DNA of 64,000 nt from Chloracidobacterium thermophilum B (GTDB taxonomy: Bacteria > Acidobacteriota > Blastocatellia > Chloracidobacteriales > Chloracidobacteriaceae), in the NCBI RefSeq assembly GCF_000226295.1, contig NC_016024.1, positions 2,463,501 to 2,527,500 on the forward strand, given 5' to 3'. Shown here piece by piece: positions 8,013 to 17,794 of this stretch; position 1 is the first letter of the stretch, and every line of letters starts with the position of its first letter. The notes under the pieces were generated by a model. The model saw only the letters and a list, made by a program, of their open reading frames with translations, ran no database searches and was not told where the DNA came from. The position numbers and the translations under genes were made by a program.

Positions 8013-9554
8013 GCGGCCCCCGGACTGCTGCACTTTCCCTTCGCGCGTCAGCTTCACGAGATGCGCCTGTACCGACCGCGCCGCCAGCGGGTGCAGCGCC
8101 GCCGGCGTGTCGGCATAGACCACGGCCACCAGATCGGCGACAGTCGTCGCCCCGGAACGCAAGGCTGCCAGAATGGACTCTTCCCGCTGCTGGCGATGGG
8201 CCAGGTAAGCCGCCAGAACTGCCTGCGGCTCGCCCAGCGCCGGCCCGTGACCGCCCGCAATGAGCTGCACCGGCAACGTCTGAAGCCGCCGCAGCGAAGC
8301 GAGGTATGCCGCCATATCGCCCTCATCGGGATCAATGAGCACGCTGCCCAGCCCCACCACCATGTCGCCGCTGAGCAGTGTGCCGGTCGTTTCCTCGAAA
8401 AAGCACAGATGGCCCGGCGCATGACCCGGCGTAAACACTGCGCGCAGCCGCCAGCCGGGCCAGCCCGGCGGCGTGGTGCTCCACCTTCCCATGGCCGGCG
8501 ACGCCGGGATGAACTGCCCGTCGCCGTCGGCCAGCCACTGTGAAACCTGTACCTTGCCTTCCAGCAGCCGGGCAGTGATGGGATGGGCGGCAACCGGCAC
8601 ATTCCAGCGCCGGCTCAAGTGGGCGGCTCCTCCAACGTGATCGGGATGGTGATGGGTCAGCCAGATGGCCGTCACCCGCGCACCACATTGTTCGGCCAAC
8701 CACGTCAGATGGGCATCGAGGCGTGCCTGCTCTTCGGGGTAGGGTGAAGCCGGATCAATGACGACCAGTTCCCGGTCGCCCACCAGGTAGCAGTTTGTAT
8801 GCGTGGCCGGCGGCAGGGTCGGCGTACGAACCGGAAAGGTGACGATCCCCGGCGCCAGTTCGATAAAAGCTGGCGGCTCGCCATGAGCGGCAGGATGATC
8901 ATGTAGCAACTCGCGCAGACGCTGGAAATCTTCCCGCCCGGCAAAACCTTCGGTCGTCCAGCGCAGCAGGCTGCGGACGCTGTGCAGGGTTGGCGGCACA
9001 AGCCGCACCGCGCCCTGCGCCCAGGCGGCCATGGCTTCCGCTGGCGTCACCCACTGTCCGTCCACCATTTCATCGGGCCAGAGTTCGGGTTCGTCCGCGC
9101 CGTCGAGCCGGCTGACGAAAAACGTGGTGTCGTAGCGGCGCGGGACACCCACCGGCGTCACCCATCGCCCGCCCGGGATGAGGCGGCGCGCGTCAATTTC
9201 GACGGCAAAGCGCGCACACACTTCGGCAAAGGTCAGGCGGCCGGCCATCAGGTCGGCGCGTACGGCCAGCCGCGTTTCGGGCGCAGTCAACCGGCTTTCG
9301 GCCAGCAGGATGCCCGCTTCCTCGAAGACCTCGCGCACCGCACATGCACACTGGGCGGCGTGTTCCGGGTCGGTGGCGTGGCGTACGGGTACCTGTTCGT
9401 CTTCCGGGTCGCGGCGACCACCCAGAAAGGCGTGGTAGCCGCCGAGAAAGGGCGCAGCCTGGGCGCGCCGGGCCCAGAAAAAGCGCCAGTCGCCGGTTTC
9501 GTTCCGGCGCAGTAGGATCACAGCCGATGCGTACTTGGGAACAACAGAAGTCAT
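7989..9554 (-). CDS. NUDIX hydrolase fused to a metallo-beta-lactamase hydrolase
   Basis: 521 residues with three parts. Residues ~7-215 are a NUDIX domain (KYASAVILLRR, FLGGRRDPED, then REVFEEAGIL) with the box interrupted by an insertion, as in NUDT7/NUDT19-type CoA or nucleotide hydrolases. Residues ~240-440 are a LACTB2-like metallo-beta-lactamase domain (NCYLVGDRELVVIDPAS, THHHPDHVGG, TPGHAPGH, LLSGDMV, GGHGP). The last ~70 residues look like a winged helix (AARSVQAHLVKLTREGKVQQ). The fusion suggests two consecutive hydrolytic steps on one nucleotide or RNA-derived substrate. Its ATG overlaps the ATG of the divergent neighbour. Confidence 0.85.
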   Translation of the reverse strand: MTSVVPKYASAVILLRRNETGDWRFFWARRAQAAPFLGGYHAFLGGRRDPEDEQVPVRHATDPEHAAQCACAVREVFEEAGILLAESRLTAPETRLAVRADLMAGRLTFAEVCARFAVEIDARRLIPGGRWVTPVGVPRRYDTTFFVSRLDGADEPELWPDEMVDGQWVTPAEAMAAWAQGAVRLVPPTLHSVRSLLRWTTEGFAGREDFQRLRELLHDHPAAHGEPPAFIELAPGIVTFPVRTPTLPPATHTNCYLVGDRELVVIDPASPYPEEQARLDAHLTWLAEQCGARVTAIWLTHHHPDHVGGAAHLSRRWNVPVAAHPITARLLEGKVQVSQWLADGDGQFIPASPAMGRWSTTPPGWPGWRLRAVFTPGHAPGHLCFFEETTGTLLSGDMVVGLGSVLIDPDEGDMAAYLASLRRLQTLPVQLIAGGHGPALGEPQAVLAAYLAHRQQREESILAALRSGATTVADLVAVVYADTPAALHPLAARSVQAHLVKLTREGKVQQSGGRLQLADVA

Positions 9555-10539
9555 GGTGAATCAGAGGGCGCCGGTGTGGCCGCAACGTTCACAATACACG
9601 CTTGGGGCGCACCACGTCACGTATTGTTGGTTGTGGTTGTTGCTGGTTGGGCTGTGGGGAGGCTGCCTGTGGGCGCTGCCGGCCGGTGCCAGGCCGCTTC
9701 CGGCCGGGCTGTTTGTGTCGGATGAGCCGCTGACGGTGGCTGTTCTGCCGCCCGACATCGCCGACGACGTGGGCGGTGTTACGTCGGAAGGGCTGCTGGC
9801 GGCGCTGGAGCAGGCTTTGGCGCGGGAAGGGCTGGAAGTAGTGCCACGCGCACAGGTGTTTGCGGCAGTCCCAGCCGGCAGGCCGCTGGATTTCAACCCG
9901 ACCTGTACGGCGGCGCAGGCGCTTGGGGCGCGGGTGGGCAGCGAAGGCTACGTGCTTGTGCGGCTGCGGCGGGGCGAACGCAGCCTTTCCGACCGGCAAA
10001 CCATAGTGGGCGGGACGCTGCATCTGTTCGCGGTGGAAACCCGTACGGGGCAGCTTGTCGCCAGCGAGCATGTGGATTTCATCGAGGGAAAAGAAGGTTT
10101 TTTGCCAGCGGTGGCCGCGGGCATTGAGGCGGCGGCGCAGCGTTTTGCGTCCGACTGGCGGCGGGTGCGGGGACAGACGCCGGGGATGGGGTGTGCGGCG
10201 GGCGGGGATGGTGCCGACGAGGTGCTTGACTTGCGGGACGGGGTGTTGCCGCCCGGCGTGACCGCGCCGGTGCCACTGGTGCGGGCGCGCCCGGAGCCGA
10301 CCGGACTGGCGCGGGCGGCGGGTGTCACGGCGACGGTAATGGTTGAAGTGTGTGTTGGCCGGGACGGGCAGGTGCGGGAGGTGGCAGTGGTGCGTTGGGC
10401 AGGGTACGGGCTGGAAGCGGCGGTGGAGAAGGCGTTGCGGGCGGTGCGCTTCCGGCCGGCCTTGCGGCAGGGGAAACCTGTCGCGGCGTGGTTTGTGGCC
10501 GCGTTCAACTTTCGGTCATCGCCTGCGGATGACCGGTAG
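9553..10539 (+). CDS. Exported TonB C-terminal domain protein
   Basis: 328 residues from ATG 9553. A hydrophobic segment near residues 30-50 (WLWLLLVGLWGGCLWAL) acts as a signal peptide or anchor. The middle (PLTVAVLPPDIADDVGG to ~210) resembles periplasmic domains that sum stress or penicillin-binding-lipoprotein-like modules. The C terminus (TATVMVEVCVGRDGQVREV ... ALRAVRFRPALRQGKPVAAW) is a TonB C-terminal-like domain, usual in energy transduction or as a stand-alone periplasmic module. The start is uncertain because the chosen ATG overlaps the divergent gene's ATG; a start further in is possible. Confidence 0.68.
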   Translation: MVNQRAPVWPQRSQYTLGAHHVTYCWLWLLLVGLWGGCLWALPAGARPLPAGLFVSDEPLTVAVLPPDIADDVGGVTSEGLLAALEQALAREGLEVVPRAQVFAAVPAGRPLDFNPTCTAAQALGARVGSEGYVLVRLRRGERSLSDRQTIVGGTLHLFAVETRTGQLVASEHVDFIEGKEGFLPAVAAGIEAAAQRFASDWRRVRGQTPGMGCAAGGDGADEVLDLRDGVLPPGVTAPVPLVRARPEPTGLARAAGVTATVMVEVCVGRDGQVREVAVVRWAGYGLEAAVEKALRAVRFRPALRQGKPVAAWFVAAFNFRSSPADDR

Positions 10540-11005
10540 TGTGGAGGGGGTTACGGCCAACACATACAGTTCGTTGTTCTACCACGTTGTTTTCAGCACA
10601 AAGCAGCGGACGAAGTTCATTCGGCCGGAAATTGAGCAGCGTGTTTGGGCTTACTTGGGGGGTGTGGCATCCCGGCAGGGGGCAAAGGCAGTACAGATTG
10701 GGGGTGTGGAGGATCATGTTCACGTGCTGCTGATGGCGCCGCCGACAGTTTCGCCAGCGGAGCTTGTCAGCCGGATCAAGGGGGATTCGTCGCGCTGGAT
10801 ACACGAGGTGTTTCCGGAGTTGCGGAACTTTGGTTGGCAGGACGGGTATGGAGTGTTTTCGGTGAGCAGGTCGAATGTGCCGCAGGTGGTGAAATACATT
10901 CAGAACCAGCGTGAGCATCACCGGGTGCGGACGTTTCAGGAGGAATATCTGTTGTTTTTGAAGAAGCACCAGGTGGCGTACGACGAGCGGTATCTGTGGG
11001 GGTGA
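10529..11005 (+). mobile_element. IS200-like (Y1/HUH) transposase gene, possibly REP-associated
   Basis: About 158 residues with the Y1-transposase pattern: SSLFYHVVFSTKQRTKFI at the start, the HUH metal motif DHVHVLL at ~65, and the catalytic Tyr in QVVKYIQNQREHH. These enzymes cut and rejoin single-stranded hairpins. ATG 10529 overlaps the previous stop; GTG 10541 is an alternative start. No partner TnpB is present. The terminal hairpin of repeat array 2 begins 7 bp after the stop, which resembles REP/RAYT pairs. Confidence 0.85.
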
Positions 11006-11012
11006 GGAACAA

Positions 11013-11791
11013 CCTGGGAGCGCGGGCGTCCCGCCCGCATAAATCCAACGGATGGCATTTCAACCGTCGCTGACGCGACGGGGGGGGTTGGGGGGCGTCT
11101 GCGATCCGTGGGTTGAAACCCATACCCCGGCGTTGAAACGCCGGGCTAAATTCAACCGTCGCTGACGCGACGGGGGCATTGGGGGCATCGCGATCCGTGG
11201 GTTGAAACCCACGGCTAAATTCAACCGTCGCTACGCGACGATGGAGGATTTCAACCCGGCGGTGTCGTGATTGCCCGCACACAACGATACGGATTTGGGA
11301 TACCTACGCCGTGGAACGGAAACCCACGGGCCGTAGGTCGTTGGTTGTAGGTTGCAACCGCATTTTTGCCGCGTAGCGGCAAATGAATTTTGCCGTGGGT
11401 TTCAACCCACGGATCACGGTCGCCCCCAATCATTTTCTGTCGCGTCAGCGACGGTTGAATTCCACCGTGAATGCTAATCCGTTGTGTATCCGTACGGTGA
11501 CGCCCACATTCCTGTGTGTGGGGGAGATGCCCGTGTTGTTTGGTGATATTCAACCGCGATCCGTGGGTTCACCCACGATGGGTTTCAACCCACGGAATTT
11601 TTGCCGCGTAGCGGCAACGGAATTTTGCCGTGGGTTTCAACCCACGGATCACGGTCGCCCCCAATCATTTTCCGTCGCGTCAGCGACGGATGAATCATCA
11701 CGTGACAAACCCACCACATCGCCGGGTTGGAATCCCCCCTCGTCGCGTAGCGACGGAACTGGAACGCGGGCAAGATGCCCGCGCTCCCAGG
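11013..11791. repeat. Hairpin-mosaic repeat array 2
   Basis: Bounded by the inverted 26-nt hairpin: left 11013-11038 (CCTGGGAGCGCGGGC, loop, GCCCGC) and right 11766-11791 (loop AAGAT instead of GGGAC). The interior has the GTGGGTTGAAACCCAC, CCGGCGTTGAAACGCCGG, GTCGCTGACGCGAC and GCCGCGTAGCGGC palindromes. One copy of a non-palindromic ~50-nt block (TGATTGCCCGCACA... to the ...CCTACGCCGT region) lies at about 11268-11313. It lies between the 3' ends of the transposase and the giant secreted-protein gene. No gene is seen in it. Confidence 0.9.
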
Positions 11792-11799
11792 GAAAAAAG

Positions 11800-11824
11800 A
11801 GGGGCGGGTTCATCACCCGCCCCT
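11800..11824. terminator. GC-rich hairpin downstream of the giant gene
   Basis: AGGGGCGGGT, 5-nt loop, ACCCGCCCCT is a perfect 10-bp stem. It lies about 60 bp past the stop of the minus-strand giant gene and is preceded on the + strand by GAAAAAAGA, which gives a T-rich tract after the hairpin on the minus strand. It may terminate that transcript. A second hairpin of the same family lies at 53776-53823. Confidence 0.5.
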
Positions 11825-11884
11825 ACATCATTCACCCGCCGGGTACGGGCGGGATGATCACCCCGCCCGCACGGGCTGTGAAGA

Positions 11885-14800
11885 TTACTGCCACCGGCCA
11901 ATCACCGGACGGTCCGTCGCCAGACCGTAGTTGACCGTCAGATTGGCAACACCGGCCGTGTTGCTGTTGCGCAGGAAGAATGTCCCGGCACGGAACACCC
12001 CGATGGTTGTCACACCATCGTTGTCCCAGTCGCCGGCCACCGGCACATCATTCGGCGCACCGAAGAAGAACTGCAGGTCGGCCGGACCCGCCGTGTTGCT
12101 GTTGCGCAGCCCGAAGAACGCCACGCTCGCCCGGAACAGACCAATGGTCGTCACACCATCACCGTCCCAGTCGCCTACGATGGGCGTATCGGTCGGCAGC
12201 GCGTAGTTGATGACCACATCCGCCGGACCCGCCGTGTTGCTGTTGCGCAGCAGGAAGACCCCTGCCCGGAACAGCCCCACGGTCGTCGAGCCGTTGCCAT
12301 CCCAGTCGCCCGCCAGCGGAATATCCCCTGGCTGCGTGCCGCTAATGGCAAAGGCCGGCACATCCGCAAAGCCCGCCGTGTTGCTGTTGCGCAGGAAGAA
12401 CTGACCGTTCCGGAAGATGCCGATGGTCGTGACGCCGTCCGCATCCCAGTCGCCCGAAAGCGGCACGTCACCCGCCGTACCATAGAAGAAGTCGGTATCG
12501 GCATTGCCGGAGGTGTTCGAGAAGCGCAGGTAGAAGAAGCCGTTTGACGAACGGAACATCCCTACCGTGTCCGGGCCGGCCAAGTCCGGCGCCTGCGACA
12601 CTGTCACCGTCTGCGCTGGCACACCCGGCGCCGTCACCGTGATGGTCGCCGACCGCGCCGCGCCGCTGTTGCGCCCAACCGAGAACGTCACCGTCCCCGT
12701 CGGACCGCCCGACGCGCCGCCCGTGATGACCAGCCACGGCGCACTGCTCGTCGCCGTGTACGTGCAGCCGGCCAGCGTCGTCACCGTGAAGCTGCCCGTG
12801 CCGCCCGTCACCGGAAGCGAAGTGCCTGTCGCCGTGCCGAGCGTCAGCGTGCAGGTGCCCGCCTGCGTGATGGTGATGTTCTGTCCGGCCACCGTGACCG
12901 TCGCCGAACGCGGTGCGCCGGTGTTTGCCGCCACCGTGAAGTTCACCGTGCTCGAACCGGAACCGCTCAACGGACTGGCCGAAATCCAGGTCGGGAGACC
13001 CGTAATCGTCCAGGTGCAGCCGGCACCGGTCGTGATCTGGAACTGACCCGTGCCGCCAGCCACAGGGAAGCTCGCCGGCACAGCCGTCGCCGTGTACGTG
13101 CAGCCCGAAGCCGGACCCTGGGTGAAGGTGAAGGTCGTCGGCGGTGGCGACGTGCTGGTTTCACTCGGCAGCGTCACCGTCACCGAACCCGTCCGGTTCG
13201 CCCCTGTGTTGTTGGGGGAGACGTTGATGATGATGTCCGCAAAGCTCGGTCCCGGACCAGCCGTGCGCGGCACCACACCGACAATGGTCACAAAGGTCGA
13301 GCCTGTCGAGACCGTCGGCAGCGCATCGCAGACCGACACCGCACTCCGGGTCAGCGAGCCAATCGTCAGGTTGCCGCCCGCCGGATTGATGGCCCCCAGA
13401 TTGACCGTCCCCCCGGCTGGAAGCACCGTGAAGGGCGGGAAGGTCGGCGCTACCAGACCGTACGTGCAGCCTGTCTGCAGTGCCGCCACGCCAGGCCACC
13501 GGATGTCGAGGCTCAGCCCGTTCGGAGCGCCGGCATTGTCGTTCTGGAAGTCAGCCCGTGCCGATTCAAAGACGTTGAACAGCCCGCCGATGTAGGCCCG
13601 CCGCCGCGTCGGGTCAAGCGCGATGGTGTTGACCGCCATGGCCACGTTGGTCGCGTTGAAGAATCCCGTGCCAAAAGCCGGCGAGACGGAACCGCCCGGA
13701 TAGTAGTTGATTTCTGGCAACGTTGCAGTTGGAGCAAAGACCGACGCCAGCGAACCCACACCGGGAACGGCATAGGGTCCGGGCTGGAAGGGCACCGTCA
13801 CTCCGGGCGGCGGTTGCACCGCCAGCCAGCTAGAACGCGGAATGTTCAGGCTGTCCACCGTATCCGTAAAGGCCCCGTTGACCCCACACCGGAAGACACG
13901 CACCCGCGTGGTGTTGCTCGTGTACTGGGTGCCGCCAGCCGTACCCGGCCCGATGCGGAACGAACCGCCAATGATCGGCCGGTCATCGGCCTGCAGCGCA
14001 ATCGCCCGCACAGTGCCTGCCGCCGTAAAGTTCAACTGCGCAAAGGTGGCATCGTGCCGCCCGTTGGTCTCAAAGCGCGTGAAGGCTGTACGTGGCAAAT
14101 TGCCAGGAGCGCCTGTCTGGTTGAGGATGGTTGTAAATACACCACCCACGAGAATCCGTCCGGCATTGGGGCCGAGGCTCTGCCGTGCCAGGGCGAAAAT
14201 CTCGCCGCCACGGCCGTTGGATGTGGCACCGCTGCCACCACCGCCCACACCAGCCGTTCCGGTCGGGAAGACCGTGCTGGTCGGCCCCGAAGAAAAGGTC
14301 AAATCCAGAAACCCGGCGCTGTCAAACCGCGCCAGATTGTACCGCGCTATACCGTTCGCCTTGCCGAACAGACCGCCTACGACAACGCTGCCGTCCGGCT
14401 GCAGCAGGATAGCGTTGACCCGCGCCCGGTTGTAGGCCACAGCCGGATTCGTGCGCGGGACACCGGGTGGTGGAATCGGATCATCGCAGAGGGAATAGTC
14501 GTCCACACCGGGCAGCGGCGCCAGCGGATCGCCAAAGCTCGTGTCCAGTGAGCCGTTGGGCAGCAGCCGCGCCAGCCCACCCCGCGGAATCCCGTTGTAA
14601 CACTTGAACTCGCCCCCGATGAGAATCCGCCCGTTGGGCTGGAGCACGATGGCATTCACGCGCCCTTCGTTGGGGTTGAACTTCTCACCCGTCCCCGTCA
14701 CCGGCGGCGTCGGCGTCGCATCGCAGTTGCCAGTCAAAGCCGGCAGCGCCGTCTGGGGATCCACTGTCGTGAAGCCAACGCCGGCGGTGCCAAAGCCGGT

Positions 14801-16978
14801 TGGGCCGCCCAGACGCATCACGGGATACCCCGGCGCATAGCTTGTCAGCCCAGCCCCCGGAGCAAACAGCGGGTCAATCGTCCCGTCGCTTTTCAACCGG
14901 ATGAGATTGTTCCACGGCTGAAATGGCCCACCCGGACCGTCGGAAACCCGGTTGAACTGCCCGCCCACGTAGATGTTTCCGGCAGAATCCACGGCAATCG
15001 CCCGGATGGAGGGCGGATCGACAAAATCCACCCGGCGGAAGCCCTGTCCTGGCGTGATATTGATGTCCTGCGGTGGTGACACAAACGTGCCGTTATCTAC
15101 ATCGTTGCGGACAAGATAGCCGGAAATGTTCCGGAAGCGCGCTACGACGTTGACCGTCCCGCAGGGGTCAATCCGGTACAGCACGGCTTCAAGATCGTCG
15201 AGGGAGGCTGGCAAAGATGCGTTGCCATTGACCCCGACATCGCCCCCGATGAGCAGGTCGCCGTTGGGCAACAGCGCCGAGGCGTAGAACTGTGTCGGCC
15301 CCAGCGCCACAAAGCCCGGGAGCGTACCGGGATTGGGACCAAAAGGCGGCGGCGGCGGCGGCAGTGAAAACACCGGACCCAACGGGCTGGGAGGAGAATA
15401 CAAATTGGTGAATGTCGCCACCAGTTTCTGTGCCGGGGCATTCAAGTTCTGTCCATACACCGTGGCATTCAAGAATGCCCCGCCAAACAGCGCCCCGCCG
15501 TTTGGTAATGGCTGGTTATTCGCCGCCATGGCCCGCACCACCGCCGGGTTCGCCGGGAAGAAGGGCGACCTTGTGAAGAAAGTGGGCTGAAGACCAGGGG
15601 TGATAGGATCAACGTCAACAACCAGACCGCCAGTCACTGGACTCAGAGCCACATCTGCAAACGCCGTGGTGGTTTCCTGCCCGCCAACGTGCAGGACGGA
15701 TAGTAGAAGCGGTGGCGGTGGTGGAAGTGGGGGAGAGGGTGGTGGTGCTGTAAAATTCGGTGGTCCCCCAGTAAGCACCAGCGCCCGCACCGGGTTGGGA
15801 ACCGATGTAGCAGGGTTAGGATTGAAGACAGTATCCAGTCCGGCAAAAAAAGAGAATTTGGCAACACGCGGACGAGCAACGTTCGGGGGGGAAGCAAACG
15901 TGACACAGTTGCCAAACTCCCCGCCAACGAAAATCTCACTCACGTTGGCAGGACTCACGCTGACGGCAATGGCGTTGATGGGACCGTCAAATCCTTTGAA
16001 AAAGTTGGTGAAGAAACCAACAGAGAAACTGAAAAAATCACCATCCGTGGGGAAAAACGCCACATTGAGGCACTCAAATGAAGGCGGTGGCGGAAATGGG
16101 CCGCCCTGAGCCAGATTGAAAGCGCCACCCACAACGATCCCCGGTAAGCCAAGACCACCCAATCTGTCAGCAAACTTGATCGCCCGCACCGGACCATTGA
16201 CAGAAACCTGCACAGCAGGGGCTGTTTGGGGCCCCCAGAAAGTACCTGGGGTTGAATCAGGCCCCCCGTTTGGTAGAAGACGGGCGAGGTTTGTCCGGCC
16301 GCCAATCGTGCCGCCGTTGAGACCAACATAGATGTAGTCTGCGGTGGGATTGGGCACAGAGGGCGGCAAGAGCAAAGGTTCAACTTCCAGCGCCAGCACG
16401 GCTACAGTCGGCGGCGTCAGCGGCGGTGGGCTGAAGGTGGTATCCTGCGCGCCGTTCGGCAGCAACCGGAACAGCTGGGGCGCTGTCTCACAGCCGACCA
16501 CGATGCGATCAGCCAACAGAGGCGTGCTTTGAACCACCAGAGCATTGACCACCGGTATGAGTAGCCCGGGAACAAAAGAAATATCCACCGTGCCGTTGGG
16601 ATTCAACCGCATGAGGTTGCGGTAAACCTGGTTGGTTCCCGGAACGCGGTACACAAAGTTTCCGCCCACGATGAACTTGTTGGCATTGGCACCCACCCGC
16701 TGCACCGCAATGGCGCGAATCTCACCCGGCTCGGGAATGTTCACGCCAATCCGGTTCAGCAAATCCGTCATCTGAAAAGCGCCGGTGCCGCCGGAGGCAT
16801 ACCCGAAACTCCGGTCGGCACTGCCCGGCCCGGCGCCCAGCCCAGACACCGGCTGCGGGCCGCCGGGTCCGGGGCAGCCTTGACCATACGCGGTTCCGCT
16901 GGCGCCAAAGCACAGCAGCACCGCCCACGCAAGCAGCCATCGGAAGGATGGCGCTCTAAGATGCTGATGAGAGATCAT
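11885..16978 (-). CDS. Giant secreted delta-60 repeat / BACON / VCBS-like protein
   Basis: 1697 residues. A signal peptide (WLLAWAVLLCFGASGTAYG) is followed by ~1150 residues of delta-60-type beta-propeller repeats, with recurrent IAVQ, ILIGGEF, NLARL, NGSLDTSF elements and proline-rich loops. Near 1230-1500 are three BACON-like modules (CTYTATAVPASFPVAGGTG; AGCTWTITGLPTWISASPLS; PRSATVTVAGQNITITQAG). The last ~230 residues hold five FG-GAP/VCBS-like units of GDWDGDGVTTIGLFR and FFLRNSNTAG type. The role is likely cell-surface or extracellular adhesion or carbohydrate binding. A strong ribosome site (ATGAGGAGGACACA) precedes the ATG. Confidence 0.85.
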   Translation of the reverse strand: MISHQHLRAPSFRWLLAWAVLLCFGASGTAYGQGCPGPGGPQPVSGLGAGPGSADRSFGYASGGTGAFQMTDLLNRIGVNIPEPGEIRAIAVQRVGANANKFIVGGNFVYRVPGTNQVYRNLMRLNPNGTVDISFVPGLLIPVVNALVVQSTPLLADRIVVGCETAPQLFRLLPNGAQDTTFSPPPLTPPTVAVLALEVEPLLLPPSVPNPTADYIYVGLNGGTIGGRTNLARLLPNGGPDSTPGTFWGPQTAPAVQVSVNGPVRAIKFADRLGGLGLPGIVVGGAFNLAQGGPFPPPPSFECLNVAFFPTDGDFFSFSVGFFTNFFKGFDGPINAIAVSVSPANVSEIFVGGEFGNCVTFASPPNVARPRVAKFSFFAGLDTVFNPNPATSVPNPVRALVLTGGPPNFTAPPPSPPLPPPPPLLLSVLHVGGQETTTAFADVALSPVTGGLVVDVDPITPGLQPTFFTRSPFFPANPAVVRAMAANNQPLPNGGALFGGAFLNATVYGQNLNAPAQKLVATFTNLYSPPSPLGPVFSLPPPPPPFGPNPGTLPGFVALGPTQFYASALLPNGDLLIGGDVGVNGNASLPASLDDLEAVLYRIDPCGTVNVVARFRNISGYLVRNDVDNGTFVSPPQDINITPGQGFRRVDFVDPPSIRAIAVDSAGNIYVGGQFNRVSDGPGGPFQPWNNLIRLKSDGTIDPLFAPGAGLTSYAPGYPVMRLGGPTGFGTAGVGFTTVDPQTALPALTGNCDATPTPPVTGTGEKFNPNEGRVNAIVLQPNGRILIGGEFKCYNGIPRGGLARLLPNGSLDTSFGDPLAPLPGVDDYSLCDDPIPPPGVPRTNPAVAYNRARVNAILLQPDGSVVVGGLFGKANGIARYNLARFDSAGFLDLTFSSGPTSTVFPTGTAGVGGGGSGATSNGRGGEIFALARQSLGPNAGRILVGGVFTTILNQTGAPGNLPRTAFTRFETNGRHDATFAQLNFTAAGTVRAIALQADDRPIIGGSFRIGPGTAGGTQYTSNTTRVRVFRCGVNGAFTDTVDSLNIPRSSWLAVQPPPGVTVPFQPGPYAVPGVGSLASVFAPTATLPEINYYPGGSVSPAFGTGFFNATNVAMAVNTIALDPTRRRAYIGGLFNVFESARADFQNDNAGAPNGLSLDIRWPGVAALQTGCTYGLVAPTFPPFTVLPAGGTVNLGAINPAGGNLTIGSLTRSAVSVCDALPTVSTGSTFVTIVGVVPRTAGPGPSFADIIINVSPNNTGANRTGSVTVTLPSETSTSPPPTTFTFTQGPASGCTYTATAVPASFPVAGGTGQFQITTGAGCTWTITGLPTWISASPLSGSGSSTVNFTVAANTGAPRSATVTVAGQNITITQAGTCTLTLGTATGTSLPVTGGTGSFTVTTLAGCTYTATSSAPWLVITGGASGGPTGTVTFSVGRNSGAARSATITVTAPGVPAQTVTVSQAPDLAGPDTVGMFRSSNGFFYLRFSNTSGNADTDFFYGTAGDVPLSGDWDADGVTTIGIFRNGQFFLRNSNTAGFADVPAFAISGTQPGDIPLAGDWDGNGSTTVGLFRAGVFLLRNSNTAGPADVVINYALPTDTPIVGDWDGDGVTTIGLFRASVAFFGLRNSNTAGPADLQFFFGAPNDVPVAGDWDNDGVTTIGVFRAGTFFLRNSNTAGVANLTVNYGLATDRPVIGRWQ

Positions 16979-17029
16979 TGTGTCCTCCTCATAGAAACTT
17001 CTGCTTGGTTGACTGAAGTACGGCTGCGC

Positions 17030-17058
17030 ACGATACGCACACCGCGAAGCGATGTCAA
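17030..17058 (-). promoter_or_regulatory. Sigma-70-type promoter for the giant secreted-protein gene
   Basis: On the minus strand a perfect TTGACA (17053-17058) is followed after 17 nt by TATCGT (17030-17035). Transcription would begin near 17023, about 45 nt before the ATG at 16978, leaving room for the AGGAGG site. Confidence 0.6.
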
Positions 17059-17794
17059 CCGAATGGTTTACTCGAAATACCAGTCTTTATGTGCACGACT
17101 ACGAACTGGTAGCCCCAAAAAATTTCCGCCAACGCTAGCCCTTCTGACAGGTGCGCGTCAAGCCAAGCGTTGTGCCGGTCACGTTTGCTCCGAAGCGTTA
17201 TGCCTTTGCCGGAACCATAAGGCCACTCACCTCCTCGAAGATGTTTACCCCGTGATCAGCGGTCACGTGGCGACCGCTCTCCGGCGCCGTGGGGTGCCGG
17301 AGAAGCACAACGCCGCCAACCGGCCGGTTGTATCCCTGCCCACACGATGCCCCCTGCGCGACGCTGGCGACGTACCCGTTGGATGCCGGGCTGGATGTCG
17401 GGTTGGACGCGCCGCCATAAGGGCTGGGTGACGGGACAGGCACCGCCGGGCAGACCAAACGCGCTCCCAGCCAGCCGTGCGCTGCGGTTCGGCTGGAGAG
17501 CCAGTTCCACCTTGTGCCGGTATTGAATAGGTGGGACTGCCTGAAAAAGCAAAGGCAGCCAAAAAGCTTCACAGGACAATGTTATAGAAAGCACAACAAG
17601 AGGCTCCAGAAACAACGATGGGCAGCAAAGATGCTTTGCGACCCGAAGCTGACGACCTGGCCAACCTGGCGCCGCCCATCAGGATGCGGAGACGTTGTTG
17701 CATAGTTTCAAGATGACTCTGGGCGGCACTCTATTACAGCGTTTGCGGGCGTGTCAAAGGTTTTCTTGGCGGGTGTTACCGTGGGGTAACGCTG
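17059..17794. other. Gene-free stretch upstream of the giant gene
   Basis: About 740 bp in which I can recognise no gene. Overlapping frames on the minus strand (about 17198-17615) are open in three phases at once, have no family signature and no ribosome site, and look like chance. There is no copy of the hairpin repeats until 17795. It could contain a degraded gene or a non-coding RNA, but nothing supports either. Confidence 0.5.

Noticed and set aside
17198-17615. Small gene upstream of the giant secreted-protein gene
   Set aside because: Three frames are open at once, none has a family motif or a ribosome site.
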